Source of the DNA: Acidithiobacillus ferruginosus
Lineage (GTDB): Bacteria > Pseudomonadota > Gammaproteobacteria > Acidithiobacillales > Acidithiobacillaceae
Assembly: GCF_018854495.1 (NCBI RefSeq)
Contig: NZ_JABBDR010000064.1
Location: 1 to 39,570, forward strand
Reading direction: 5' to 3'
DNA: 39,570 bases
Part shown: positions 15,269-25,400 of the stretch, piece by piece
How positions within the stretch are numbered: the stretch's first letter is position 1
Layout: each line of letters opens with the position of its first letter
The notes under the pieces: model-generated
Told to the model about the DNA's origin: nothing
Databases searched by the model: none
What the model saw: the letters and a program-made list of their open reading frames with translations, nothing else
Made by a program: the position numbers and the translations under genes

Positions 15269-18058
15269 GTGGAAAAAAAGGCCCTCAACGGTAAAGCGCT
15301 CCGTAACCGCGTCAAGTTGCTCGGCAACCTGCTGGGAGAGGTCCTGCGCGAACAGGCCGGACATCGCGTATTCAACGCGGTGGAGCAACTGCGTCAGGGA
15401 TACATTCGCCTCCACAAGCGGGAGGATCTTCGCCTCCGGGAGCGACTCGCCCGCTTTATCGACGCCCTTCCCCAGGACGATCTGGTCCTGGTGATCCGTG
15501 CGTTTAACACCTATTTCAGCTTGGTCAACATCGCCGAAGAGGAGTTCCAGCACCTGCACCGCCGCCGTCTGCTCCAAAAGGGAAGCATGCTGTGGACAGG
15601 GTCCTTCGAGGAAACCTTCCGCGAATTGCAAGGCCAGGGTATCAACCCCGGACAATTGCAATTTCTCCTGGATCAGATCCGTTATCTGCCGGTATTCACG
15701 GCACACCCTACGGAGTCCAAGCGCCGGACGGTCCTCCATGGCCTGCGCCGCATTTTCGTGACCAGCAAGATGCTCGACGATTCTGCGCTCAATGACGAAG
15801 AAGAACAGGAGGTGATGGATAACCTGCGGGCGCAGATCCAGATACTCTGGGAAACGGAAGAGGTGCGCACCAACAAGCCACAGGTGCAGGACGAGGTGGA
15901 AAACGGCCTGTTCTACTTCCGTGACAGCCTGTTCGAGGCGGTACCTCTCACCTATCGGGCCGCGCGCCGGGCGGCGCGCCGGGTTTTCGCAAATGCCGAT
16001 ATCGATATTCCCGCGTTCATCCGCTTTGGTTCCTGGATCGGGGGGGACCGGGACGGCAACCCCAATGTTACCGCGGCCATTACCGGCTGGGCTTTGCGTA
16101 CCCAGAGCATTGAAGTATTGAAAGAATATCAGCAGCGCCTGAGCGACCTCTATCAGTTGCTCGGACATTCCAGCCGATTCTGTGCCATCTCTCCCGTTCT
16201 GCTTGCTTCATTGGAGCGTGATGCAGACGACTTTCCAGAGCTTGCGGAGTGGGTGGACCAACGTTTCCCCAGTGAGCCCTATCGCCGCAAGCTGCGTTAC
16301 ATGATGACCCGTCTCGACTTGCGTCTGCGGCAACTGGAAAACGGTCAGGTCTTGAATGAGTCGGCGGGCCCCGCCTATGCCGCAGCGGAGGATTTCCTTG
16401 ATGACCTTTTGCTGGTACGCGACTCTCTGCGTGGCCACAATGACGGGTATATCGCCGACAATGAGGTCCAGGAGATCATATGGCTGGTCCAGACCTTCGG
16501 CTTTCACCTGGCCAACCTGGATATCCGCCAGGAATCTTCCGTGCACTCCCGCACCATCGCCGAGCTTTTCGCCGGAACTCCAGGCTTCGCCAACTACCTG
16601 GAACTTTCCGAAGAAGCGCGCATGCTGGCGCTTTCCGACGCGCTGCGCCGCCCCGGTCCGCTGGTAGAGCAAGCACCTGACCTGTCCCCGATGGCGGCGG
16701 AAACCTGCGCGATGTTCCGCTGCATCGCCCAGCTACGGCGTGAAGTCAGTACCGCCGGCTTTGGCAACTACGTCATTTCCATGACCCATGAGGCAAGCCA
16801 CATTATGGAGGTATTGGTACTTGCCAAGGAGTTTGGCCTGGCCGGATGGTCACGGCAGGGTCTCTACAGCGAGATCGCCATTACCCCGCTGTTTGAAACA
16901 ATTCACGATCTGGAGCGGATGGATACGGTGATGTCCACCCTGCTGGACAACCCGGTTTACGCCAAGATTCTCAGCAGTCAGGATGACATCCAGGAGGTGA
17001 TGCTGGGCTATTCCGACTCCTGCAAAGATGGCGGCATACTTTCTTCCAGTTGGTCCCTGTATCAGGCCCAGCTACGGCTGGCAGCGCTGGCAGACAAACG
17101 GAAAATACGGATCCGAGTTTTTCACGGTCGCGGCGGCAGCGTGGGCCGCGGCGGTGGGCCCACCTATGAAGCCATTCTGGCACAGCCACCGGATACGGTA
17201 CGCGGGCAGATCAAAATTACCGAACAGGGAGAGGTGCTTTCCTTCAAGTACGCCAATCTGGAGACTGCGGTATATGAACTGACCGTAGGTACGGCGGGCC
17301 TCATCAAGGCGAGCATAGGACTGGTTCGGTCGGCGTCGGGCGACAACCCGGACCATCTGAAAATCATGGCGGAACTCACCCGGACCGGGGAGGCCGTATA
17401 CCGCGATCTCACGGAAAGCACTCCAGGGTTCATGGATTATTTCTACGAAGCCACCCCCCTCAACGAAATCGCCCACATGAACATCGGCTCGCGCCCCTCC
17501 CATCGCCAGCGCGGCGATCGCTCCATGTCTTCCATCCGTGCCATTCCGTGGATATTCGCCTGGGCTCAGTCACGGCATGTTCTTCCGGCATGGTACGGCC
17601 TCGGTTCCGCCCTCGCCCGCTGGCGGGAGGACAAGCCGGAACGTTTGCAGGCACTACAGGACATGTACCGGCACTGGCCGTTCTTTCGGGCGCTCATGGG
17701 GAATATCGGCATGGCGATGGCCAAGACCGACATGGCGATTGCCGGAGAATACGCAGGCTTACCCAACGATCGGGACGCCGCCACCGCAATCTACCGTAAA
17801 ATTCAGGCGGAATTTGAAAGCAGCCAGGCGGAGATGCTCGCCATCGTCGGGGCCGACCATTTGCTTGCCGACAACCCAACCCTGGCGTTCTCCCTGCAAC
17901 GGCGCAATGTGTATATGGAACCTCTGAACCATATTCAACTCGCGTTGCTGCGGCGCTATCGCAACGACGAGACCCCCCCGGAATTCCGGGAGATATGGCT
18001 GGATCCCTTGCTGCGCACCATCAACGCCATATCTGCCGGTCAGCGCAACACCGGTTAA
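15269..18058 (+). CDS. ppc: phosphoenolpyruvate carboxylase
   Basis: Carboxylates PEP with bicarbonate to oxaloacetate, refilling the TCA cycle or its biosynthetic branches; a cytoplasmic tetramer in known homologues. Length 929 aa, within the bacterial range. The catalytic His is H146 in FTAHPTESKRR; further conserved blocks are GSWIGGDRDGNPNVT, FHGRGGSVGRGGGPTYEAI, MNIGSRPSHRQ, RAIPWIFAWAQSR and the invariant C-terminal QRNTG. The start is GTG with AAGGAG 9 bases upstream (15254-15259). In an autotroph this enzyme would supply C4 skeletons; whether it is allosterically controlled here is not visible. maf follows 12 bases after the stop. Confidence 0.97.
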   Translation: MEKKALNGKALRNRVKLLGNLLGEVLREQAGHRVFNAVEQLRQGYIRLHKREDLRLRERLARFIDALPQDDLVLVIRAFNTYFSLVNIAEEEFQHLHRRRLLQKGSMLWTGSFEETFRELQGQGINPGQLQFLLDQIRYLPVFTAHPTESKRRTVLHGLRRIFVTSKMLDDSALNDEEEQEVMDNLRAQIQILWETEEVRTNKPQVQDEVENGLFYFRDSLFEAVPLTYRAARRAARRVFANADIDIPAFIRFGSWIGGDRDGNPNVTAAITGWALRTQSIEVLKEYQQRLSDLYQLLGHSSRFCAISPVLLASLERDADDFPELAEWVDQRFPSEPYRRKLRYMMTRLDLRLRQLENGQVLNESAGPAYAAAEDFLDDLLLVRDSLRGHNDGYIADNEVQEIIWLVQTFGFHLANLDIRQESSVHSRTIAELFAGTPGFANYLELSEEARMLALSDALRRPGPLVEQAPDLSPMAAETCAMFRCIAQLRREVSTAGFGNYVISMTHEASHIMEVLVLAKEFGLAGWSRQGLYSEIAITPLFETIHDLERMDTVMSTLLDNPVYAKILSSQDDIQEVMLGYSDSCKDGGILSSSWSLYQAQLRLAALADKRKIRIRVFHGRGGSVGRGGGPTYEAILAQPPDTVRGQIKITEQGEVLSFKYANLETAVYELTVGTAGLIKASIGLVRSASGDNPDHLKIMAELTRTGEAVYRDLTESTPGFMDYFYEATPLNEIAHMNIGSRPSHRQRGDRSMSSIRAIPWIFAWAQSRHVLPAWYGLGSALARWREDKPERLQALQDMYRHWPFFRALMGNIGMAMAKTDMAIAGEYAGLPNDRDAATAIYRKIQAEFESSQAEMLAIVGADHLLADNPTLAFSLQRRNVYMEPLNHIQLALLRRYRNDETPPEFREIWLDPLLRTINAISAGQRNTG

Positions 18059-18070
18059 GGACGCGTGCGC

Positions 18071-18649
18071 ATGGCCTTACCCGAACTGATTCTGGCCTCC
18101 ACCAGCCCTTACCGGCGGGACCTCCTGCGCCGGCTGCAGATCCCATTTCGGGTGGAAATCGCAGCGGTGGATGAAACCCCCCTCCCAGACGAAGCCCCTG
18201 AAACACTGGTGTGCCGTCTGGCGGATGCCAAGGCGCTGGCCGTCGCCCAACGCTTCCCGCAGGCGGTGGTGATTGGTGCCGATCAGATGGCCGTCTGTGC
18301 TGGCCGCATTCTCGGCAAACCAGGAAATATCGAACAGGCAGTTGCGCAACTGACCTGGATGCAGGGCCAGGCGGTGGATTTTTTGAATGGTGTGGCGGTG
18401 GTCGCCCCGTCCGGCACGGAAGTGTTTCTGGTGCCATATCGCGTCGTCCTGTACGCACTGACCCATGCGGAGATCCGTCGCTACGTGGAGCGGGACACGC
18501 CTTTGGACTGTGCCGGGAGTTTTCGCTCCGAAGGGCTGGGAATCAGCCTGGTGGAACACATGGAAGGCGAGGATCCCAACGCCCTGATGGGTTTACCGCT
18601 GATCGCCGTCTGCCGGGCATTGCGCAACCTCGGTTACCTGTTGCCATAA
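18071..18649 (+). CDS. Maf-like nucleotide pyrophosphatase, YceF type
   Basis: A Maf/HAM1-fold pyrophosphatase that removes pyrophosphate from modified nucleotides; E. coli YceF acts on 7-methyl-GTP. Length 192 aa (YceF is 194). Signature elements: LILASTSPYRRDLL at the N-terminus, VDETP, the catalytic Asp in VIGADQMAV, CAGSFRSEGLGISL and DPNALMGLPLIA, all closer to YceF than to YhdE or the MafB form. A GTG lies two codons upstream (18065), but AAGGA (18057-18061) is spaced 9 bases from the ATG at 18071 and only 3 from the GTG, so I use 18071. It is probably cotranscribed with ppc. Confidence 0.9.
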   Translation: MALPELILASTSPYRRDLLRRLQIPFRVEIAAVDETPLPDEAPETLVCRLADAKALAVAQRFPQAVVIGADQMAVCAGRILGKPGNIEQAVAQLTWMQGQAVDFLNGVAVVAPSGTEVFLVPYRVVLYALTHAEIRRYVERDTPLDCAGSFRSEGLGISLVEHMEGEDPNALMGLPLIAVCRALRNLGYLLP

Positions 18650-18664
18650 TACCCAGAAACGAAT

Positions 18665-18692
18665 TAAAAAGGGGCGTCCAGCGACGCCCCTT
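18665..18692 (-). terminator. terminator between maf and the TPR gene
   Basis: A perfect 10-bp stem AAGGGGCGTC/GACGCCCCTT (18669-18678, 18683-18692) with loop CAGC. Read on the minus strand it is followed by a T tract (complement of 18665-18670), so it ends the convergent TPR-protein gene; it may also slow plus-strand transcription from maf. Confidence 0.88.
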
Positions 18693-18713
18693 CGAGTTTG
18701 CAAAACAAGCGGC

Positions 18714-19499
18714 TTAACCCCAGCCGTCTCCGCCATCATCCATACCGAAATCATCGTTGGACGCTAGTTGATCGTTGCCCCAGGAGTCGTCCGTCAGGCC
18801 GAGAGCATTATTGCCGCCGTCACTGCCCACATTGCCCGACTCGCTGCCATGTCCGAAGAGGCTTCCCGCCAGCGCCTGCCCGGCCGCCAGGCCTGCCCCC
18901 ACCCCTACGCCGGTGGCAATGCCGGATGCCAGACTCGACCCCAACCCGCCGCCTTGCTGCGGCATACCGCCCATGGCACCCCCGCCGGGATACATCGGCC
19001 CATTGGGCCCGTAACCATTCGTACCACCGAAAGGTCCGGAAGGCTGTCCGCGGTACAACATCCCGGGCTGTTGGCGCCGCCGCCGGAGCATGGAGATCAG
19101 CGCGATCAAGGCTACCAATCCGAGGAAAAAGGCCAGCACAGCGCCCCAGTGACCGGCTTTGCCGACCGGTTTGTCAACATGGCGCTGCAGAGATTGCTTA
19201 AAAGTTGCCAGCACCTGCGGTTTGACAAAGGGCATGGCAGGCGCGAGCTGTTCCGCTTTCTGCAAAGCCGCGCCGGCCCCGGCCCAGTCACCCTGACGCG
19301 CGAGAATTCGCGCTTCTACATACTGTGCTTCCGCAGATTGCGGATGCGCAGCCAACACCTCCCGCATCATGCCTTGCGCCTGGCTCAGGTGACCCGCCTG
19401 CACGGCCTGGGCAACCTGGGCTACGCTGGGCTCGGCCCATGCGGCAGGCGCTGCCAGCAGGCAAAGCATGGCGATGGCTCCAAAAAATTTTGTCTTCAT
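18714..19499 (-). CDS. unidentified exported TPR-like protein with membrane anchor and acidic tail
   Basis: Not recognised as a named family. The 261-aa product has a Sec signal peptide (MKTKFFGAIAMLCLLAAPAAWA, predicted cut after residue 22, just before EPS) and a helical stretch with TPR-like repeats (about 25-100, including AEAQYVEARILARQGDWAGA). One transmembrane segment follows (about 117-137), then an arginine cluster (LRRRRQQ). The rest is low-complexity Gly/Pro/Met-rich (about 145-215) and then Asp/Asn/Gly/Trp-rich, ending DDGGDGWG. If the signal is cleaved, the TPR part is periplasmic and the Gly/acidic tail cytoplasmic. The ribosome binding site GGAGGAG lies inside the upstream TTG codon, so the ATG at 19499 is the start. 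It has its own promoter and terminator and faces away from the efflux operon. Confidence 0.72.
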   Translation of the reverse strand: MKTKFFGAIAMLCLLAAPAAWAEPSVAQVAQAVQAGHLSQAQGMMREVLAAHPQSAEAQYVEARILARQGDWAGAGAALQKAEQLAPAMPFVKPQVLATFKQSLQRHVDKPVGKAGHWGAVLAFFLGLVALIALISMLRRRRQQPGMLYRGQPSGPFGGTNGYGPNGPMYPGGGAMGGMPQQGGGLGSSLASGIATGVGVGAGLAAGQALAGSLFGHGSESGNVGSDGGNNALGLTDDSWGNDQLASNDDFGMDDGGDGWG

Positions 19500-19529
19500 A
19501 CGCTCCTCCAATCAAAATCCTCGGCTTCC

Positions 19530-19558
19530 AATATGGGGTGAAACCCTCTCTAATTCAA
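19530..19558 (-). promoter_or_regulatory. candidate promoter of the TPR-like gene
   Basis: On the minus strand TTGAAT (19558-19553), a 17-bp spacer and CATATT (19535-19530), each matching 4 of 6 consensus positions, about 30 bases before the ATG at 19499. Confidence 0.5.
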
Positions 19559-19653
19559 GAGCTGATATATACTTACTCTAGGGCAGATCATTCCGGCCCC
19601 GATGCACCTTTGCGGGCGTCCAACGTGCGCCGACGGAAAAAGGTGGGGTCGGT

Positions 19654-19697
19654 TTGACAGAAAGGGGGGATTCTCGCCATTATACTGACCAGTCGGT
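19654..19697 (+). promoter_or_regulatory. RND efflux operon promoter with TetR-type operator
   Basis: A perfect TTGACA (19654-19659) is followed 18 bp later by CATTAT (19678-19683, overlapping TATACT at 19681-19686). Immediately over the expected start lies an imperfect inverted repeat ACTGACC-AGTCGGT (19684-19697; 5 of 7 arm positions pair). It resembles ACCGACTGGTCGGT-like operators known for TetR-family repressors of RND pumps. A repressor bound here would block initiation. No tetR gene is in the window, so the regulator would act in trans. Confidence 0.55.
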
Positions 19698-19720
19698 ACA
19701 GGCCGTTGAGAGGTGTTGTT

Positions 19721-21268
19721 GTGCAAAAACCACTACCAAGACCCGTCGCTGCGGTACTGGCAACGGCACTTGCGGGAAGCCTGGCGGCCTGCAGCTTTGA
19801 GCCACCGTTGCGCGTTCCCCAGGCACCGGCCGACAAAACACCTTACACGGCGGGCATCAGCCCCAAAGAAACCGTGGCTCCGGGCGGCCCTTCCGGTCAC
19901 GCCCAGGAGATCGCGTATGGCAAAGAGCTGCACGAGGAGTGGTGGAAACTCTTTCACTCCAAGGCGCTCGACGAATTAGTCGCGGTGGGCCTGAAAAACA
20001 GCCCGACCATCGCCCAGGCTCAGGCCCAGTTGAAACAGGCCGAGGCCACCGCGCGCGCGAACGCCAGCATCTTCTATCCACAGGTCACCGGCAATCTGCA
20101 GGCCAATCGGAGCAAAGCCAGCGGGGCAGCCTTCGGTGGCAGCAGCGGATTTCACTATTCCCTGATTACCGGAAGCGTCGGTGTTTCCTATTACCCGGAT
20201 ATTTTCGGTGTCAACCGTCTGGTTTATCGCAACAGCGAGGCTTTGGTAAAATATCAGCGGTGGGAACTGGAAGCGGCGCGATTGACCCTGACCGGCAACA
20301 TCGTCACCACTGCCGTCAGCGAGGCGGCGACAGAGGGGCAAATTCGCGCCACCCGGGCCATCGTCGCCCAGGAGCGGCAGCTTCTGGAACTCACCGAGAA
20401 CCAGTACAAGGCGGGCGCCGTGGGCTATCTCAGTGTCGTCACCCAGCGCAGCCAACTGGCCAGCGAAATGGCGACGTTGCCCCCACTGAAGCAGCAACTC
20501 GCCGTCTATCGCCATGAACTGGCCATTCTCGTGGGCGCTTTTCCTGCAGATGCCCGGCGGCAACCCTTTACCCTGACCGAGTTGCAACTACCCCAAGAAT
20601 TGCCGGTGAGTCTCCCGTCGCAATTGCTCAAACAACGCCCGGATATCCGCGCTGCGCTTTCGCAAATGAAGGCCGCAAATGCGGTCATCGGTGAGGCGAG
20701 GGCGCAATTCTACCCTACCGTTCAGCTTACTGCGGCGTTTGGCGATACGGCGAGTCATCCCGAGCTGTTTTTCAACCCTGTCAGCAGCATATGGAGCCTG
20801 GTAGGTGCCGTGTCCCAGCCGATTTTCGAGGGCGGCAAACTGGAAGCTCAGAAAGCCGAGGCCCATGCCGCCTATGATGTGGTTTATGCCGCCTACCGCA
20901 GCACGGTGCTGAACGCCTTCGACCAAGTGGCCAACGCCTTGCGCGCCGTAGAACATGACGCGCAGACCCTTGCCGCGCAACGCGCGGCGCTACAGGCCTC
21001 CGCGGAAGCACTGCGACTGGCGCAGGCGAGTTATCGTGCGGGTGCATCTGACTATCTCACCCTCCTCACAGCAGAAGTGCAGTATGACAACGCCAAAATC
21101 GCTGAAATAACCGCCAGATCGCAGCGCTATCAGGATACGGCCGCGCTGCTGGTCGCATTGGGCGGCGGCTGGTGGAACAAAACCGACGGGAAATCACCGC
21201 CCGCAAATACACAGGACAAGTCTCATCCATCTGCTGGCGCGTTGCCGGTAACACAGGTAAAGCCATGA
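19721..21268 (+). CDS. outer-membrane efflux lipoprotein (NodT/OprM type)
   Basis: A TolC-like trimeric outer-membrane channel of a tripartite RND efflux system. Length 515 aa. The N-terminus is a lipoprotein signal with lipobox L21-A-A-C24, followed by Ser, which predicts outer-membrane sorting. Two homologous OEP repeats follow, with long Ala/Gln-rich helices (LKNSPTIAQAQAQLKQAEATARANASIFYPQ and LLKQRPDIRAALSQMKAANAVIGEARAQFYPTVQL). I start at GTG 19721, because GAGAGGT lies 6 bases upstream (19708-19714); the TTG at 19706 overlaps that site. Forty-three bases separate it from the adaptor gene. Substrate cannot be predicted; metals or organics are both possible. Confidence 0.92.
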   Translation: MQKPLPRPVAAVLATALAGSLAACSFEPPLRVPQAPADKTPYTAGISPKETVAPGGPSGHAQEIAYGKELHEEWWKLFHSKALDELVAVGLKNSPTIAQAQAQLKQAEATARANASIFYPQVTGNLQANRSKASGAAFGGSSGFHYSLITGSVGVSYYPDIFGVNRLVYRNSEALVKYQRWELEAARLTLTGNIVTTAVSEAATEGQIRATRAIVAQERQLLELTENQYKAGAVGYLSVVTQRSQLASEMATLPPLKQQLAVYRHELAILVGAFPADARRQPFTLTELQLPQELPVSLPSQLLKQRPDIRAALSQMKAANAVIGEARAQFYPTVQLTAAFGDTASHPELFFNPVSSIWSLVGAVSQPIFEGGKLEAQKAEAHAAYDVVYAAYRSTVLNAFDQVANALRAVEHDAQTLAAQRAALQASAEALRLAQASYRAGASDYLTLLTAEVQYDNAKIAEITARSQRYQDTAALLVALGGGWWNKTDGKSPPANTQDKSHPSAGALPVTQVKP

Positions 21269-21311
21269 GCCATTCAGCATTCAACACAGCCATCCGCCGC
21301 GGAGACTGGTC

Positions 21312-22403
21312 ATGAAAAAAGCATTTGTCGTTGTCATTCTTGTATTGCTGATCCTTTTCGGCGGTATTTTCGGCTTCAAGCTCTACGGCAACTATATGAT
21401 GCACCAGGCCCTGGCGCATATGCCCGTACCGGTCGTCAGCGTCAGCGCCAGCAAGGTGGAGGAGCGGGAGTGGCACCCGGAAGTAACCGCCGTGGGATCG
21501 TTTGCCGCCATCCAGGGCGTGGAGGTGACGCCCCAGCTGGGCGGTGCCATTACCGGTATCTATTTTCATTCCGGAGAATACGTCAAGGCCGGTACCCCTC
21601 TGATCCAGATCGACAACAGCAACCAGTTGGCGCAGCTGGCCAGCGACGAGGCTCAGCAGCGATTGGCCCAGATCAATCTTCGCCGGACGCGGATGCTGAT
21701 CGCCACCAAGGCCGCCAGCCAGTCTCAGCTCGATTCCGCGGTGGCCACCTACCAAAGCGCGGTCGCCGCCGTAAAAAATGACCACGCCACTCTCGCAAAG
21801 CTCGCCATCCGCGCGCCCTTCAGCGGCTATCTCGGAGTTCGCCAGGTAGACCTGGGGCAATACATCATCCCTGGGACAGCCATGGTCGATCTCCAGTCCT
21901 GGGATCCCCTCTTTGTGAACTTTACGGTGCCTCAGAGTGATTTCGCCCGTATCCATGTAGGCACACCCGTTCAGGTGGAGGTGGACAGCTATCCCGGCCA
22001 GACCTTCAGCGGCAAGATCACCGCGACGGGTGCGGCCATCAATGCGGCCACGCGCCAGATTGACGTCCAGGCCACGGTACCCAACCCCAAGACCATCCTG
22101 CGGCCGGGTATGTTCGGAAATGTCACGGTGATCGAGAAAAGGTTGGAGAAAGTGTTGACCGTACCGGCCAGCGCCATCACCTATAATACCTTTGGTGACT
22201 TTGTCTATGTGGTGGAGAAAAAAACCGTCCATGGCAAGGAAAGCCAGATTGTTCTCCAGCGCATCGTCAAGACCGGCATTCAGCGCGGCAGCGAGGTACA
22301 GATTCTGTCGGGACTGCAGGCGGGAGAGCTGGTGGTCACCGGGGGGCAGATCAAGCTCCACGAGGGTAGTCCTGTCAAAATCCCCGCCAGCGGCAAAGTC
22401 TGA
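21312..22403 (+). CDS. RND efflux periplasmic adaptor (membrane fusion protein)
   Basis: Links the inner-membrane pump to the outer-membrane channel. Length 363 aa. There is one N-terminal membrane anchor (about 4-24, AFVVVILVLLILFGGIFGF) rather than a lipobox. It is followed by the biotinyl-lipoyl-like half motif GVEVTPQLGGAITGIYFHSGEYVKAG, a hairpin coiled coil (about 100-160), the second half-motif (LAIRAPFSGYLGVRQVDLGQYI), a beta-barrel, and a membrane-proximal domain. GGAGA at 21301-21305 is the likely ribosome binding site. The pump gene begins 11 bases after the stop, so all three components form one operon. Confidence 0.94.
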   Translation: MKKAFVVVILVLLILFGGIFGFKLYGNYMMHQALAHMPVPVVSVSASKVEEREWHPEVTAVGSFAAIQGVEVTPQLGGAITGIYFHSGEYVKAGTPLIQIDNSNQLAQLASDEAQQRLAQINLRRTRMLIATKAASQSQLDSAVATYQSAVAAVKNDHATLAKLAIRAPFSGYLGVRQVDLGQYIIPGTAMVDLQSWDPLFVNFTVPQSDFARIHVGTPVQVEVDSYPGQTFSGKITATGAAINAATRQIDVQATVPNPKTILRPGMFGNVTVIEKRLEKVLTVPASAITYNTFGDFVYVVEKKTVHGKESQIVLQRIVKTGIQRGSEVQILSGLQAGELVVTGGQIKLHEGSPVKIPASGKV

Positions 22404-22414
22404 GGACGGCGGCG

Positions 22415-25400
22415 ATGAAATTTACGGATATCTTCATTCATCGACCGGTTCTGGCTACGGCCTTGAGTCTGGTGATCCTCCTTCTCGGGTTGCGGGCTTA
22501 CACCGAAATGACGGTGCGCGAGTACCCTGCCATCACCAACACCGTGGTGACGGTAACCACGGCCTACCCCGGCGCCAATCCCAACACCATCCAGGGCTTC
22601 ATCACCACCCGCCTGGAGCGGGTGATCGCCAGCGCCCCCGGCATCGACTACATGACCTCCAACAGCTCCGAGGGCATGTCCACCATCACCGTGTACATGA
22701 AACTGAATTACAGCCCCGACGCGGCGGTGGCCAATATCCAGTCGAAGGTCCAGCAGGTGACCAACGAACTGCCCGCCGGCAGCCAGTTGCCGGTGATCAA
22801 CGTCACTGTGGGCAACACCACTGACCTCATGTACGTCGCCTTTTACAGCGACCAACTGAACCAGCAGCAGATTACCGACTACCTCCTGCGGGTGGTCCAG
22901 CCCAAGCTCGCCGCCGTCAGCGGCGTGGGTCAGGCGCAGATCCTGCCGCCCGGCTCCGGGAACGGCAATACGTACTCCATGCGCGTCTGGCTCAACCCCC
23001 GAAAGATGGCCGCCCTCGGGATCAGCGCAGCGCAGATATCCCAGGTTCTGGCAGCCAACGACTTCATCTCGGCGGTAGGGAGCACCCGGGGGACCGAGAC
23101 GGGGGACACCATCGTCGCCACTACCAACCTCCATGACGCGGCGCAGTTCCGCGACCTCGTGGTCAAAAGCGTGGGTAATACCATCATCCGTCTCAAGGAT
23201 GTCGCCCAGGTAGAACTCGGGGCGCAGAATTATGATTCCAGCGCTTATTTTAATGGCAAGCCGGCGGCTTTCGTCGGTATTCAGGAGGCACCGTCGGCCA
23301 ACTCGCTGAATGTCGCGGCGGGGGTCAAGGCGGCCCTCGCCGAACTCGGCACCGCCCTTCCGCCGGGCATGCACATGGCCATCCCCTACGACGCCACGGA
23401 CTACATCAAGGCCTCCATCAACGACGTCCTCATAACGATCGGTATCACGCTGGCAGTGGTGGTTCTGGTGATTTTTCTCTTCCTGGGTTCCTTTCGCTCG
23501 GTGCTCATCCCGGCGGTGGCCATTCCCCTGTCCATCATCGGTGCCGGCTTCATCATGTGGTCCATGGGCTTCACCATCAACCTGCTCACCCTGCTGGCCA
23601 TCGTTCTGGCCATCGGCCTGGTGGTGGATGACGCCATCATCGTGGTGGAAAACGTTCACCGTCACATCGACGAGGGCAAAAGCCCCCTCCAGGCGGCCTT
23701 GATGACTGGCCGGGAACTGGGCGCCGCCATCGTGGTGATGTCCACCACGCTGATCGCAGTCTTTGCCCCCATCGGCTTCATGAGCGGGCTGACCGGCAGT
23801 CTTTTCAGCGAGTTCGCCTTTACGCTGGTGGCTACCGTGCTGGTTTCCATGATCGTGGCGCTGACCCTGTCGCCCATGCTCAGCAGCAAGATACTCAGAG
23901 CCAGCAGCGCACATGGATTCGCCCACTTCATCGATACCCGCTACGAGGAACTGCGCCGTCTGTACGACCGGCTGCTCCGGGGTAGCCTCAACTTCGTGCC
24001 CGTGACCCTACTTTTTGCCGCCGTGATCTTCGTGAGCATTTATTTCCTCTTCACCACGAGCAGACAGGAACTGGCGCCGCAGGAAGATCAGGGCATCATT
24101 TTCAACATGGGTACGGGCGCGCCCAACATCACCCCAGAACTACTGGGCAAGTACGGCATGAAAATCGTCCATGACCTGGACAGGTATCCGGAGACCAAGG
24201 CGGTCTTCATGGTCACGGGGATATCCGTTGGCAGTGGCGGCGGAACGAACAGTCTCATCGCCGGCATGCGGCTGAAAAATTGGGATAAGCGATCGGTAAC
24301 CGCCATGCAGTTGGCGCCCCAGGTACAACAGCAAATGAACGGAATCACCGGTCTGCAGGTGGCGTCGTTCCAACCGCCGTCCCTGCCAGGGTCCGCCGGT
24401 GGTCTGCCGGTTCAATTCGTGCTGCAGTCGAGCGGAGGTTACGACAAGCTGGATCAGGTGGCCAACGATGTCATCGACCGCGCGCAAAAAAGCGGCCTGT
24501 TCGTCTACGTGACCAAGGACCTGCGCATCGACAATCCGGAAATCGTCCTTCACATCCACCGCAATATGGCCGCCAACCTCGGTTTGACCATGGCGGATAT
24601 CGCGCAGGATCTGCAGCCGCTGCTGGGCGGCAATTACGTCAATCGATTTGACCTGAAAGGCCGGAGCTATGAAGTGATCCCGCAGGTGCCGGACCACTTC
24701 CGCGCCAACCCGGGCCTGCTCAAGACCTACTATGTAGCTACCGCAACGGGGCAGATGGTGCCGCTATCCACCCTGGTGTCGGTGGAAACGGAGGTGCAAC
24801 CGCAGTTTCTGCCGCAGTTCCAGCAGCTCAACTCCGCCACCATTCAGGCGGTACCCGCCCCCGGCGTGACCCTCGGCCAAGCTTTGGCTTACCTGAAAAC
24901 CCAGGCTCAGAACGTCATGCCCAAGGGCTTCTCCCTCGACTACGCCAGCCAGTCGCGGCAGTATATGCAGGAGAAAAGCGGGCTGCTGGTCACCTTTGCC
25001 TTGGCCATCCTCCTCATTTATCTGCTCCTCGCCGCGCAATTCGAGAGCTTTCGCGATCCGCTCATCGTGCTCATCACGGTGCCTATGTCCATCAGCGGAG
25101 CGTTGATCTTCATCAGTCTGGGGTTGGCCACCATCAACATCTACACCGAGGTGGGCCTCATCACTCTCATCGGGCTCATCGCCAAGCAAGGCATCCTCAT
25201 CGTCCAGTTCGCCAACCAGATCCAGCGACACGAAGGGCTGGACAAGCGCGCTGCCGTGGAAAAAGCCTCCAGCATCCGTCTGCGGCCCATCCTCATGACT
25301 ACCGGTGCGATGGTGCTGGGTGTATTGCCCCTCTTGCTGGCGAGTGGAGCCGGGGCGGTCAGCCGCTTCGACATGGGTCTGGTAATCTTTACCGGGCTGG

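Noticed and set aside
22280..23926. 548-aa open frame antisense to the RND pump
   Set aside because: Composition-driven mirror of a high-GC gene with clear function on the other strand; the product is His/Gly/Asp-rich and unlike any family.
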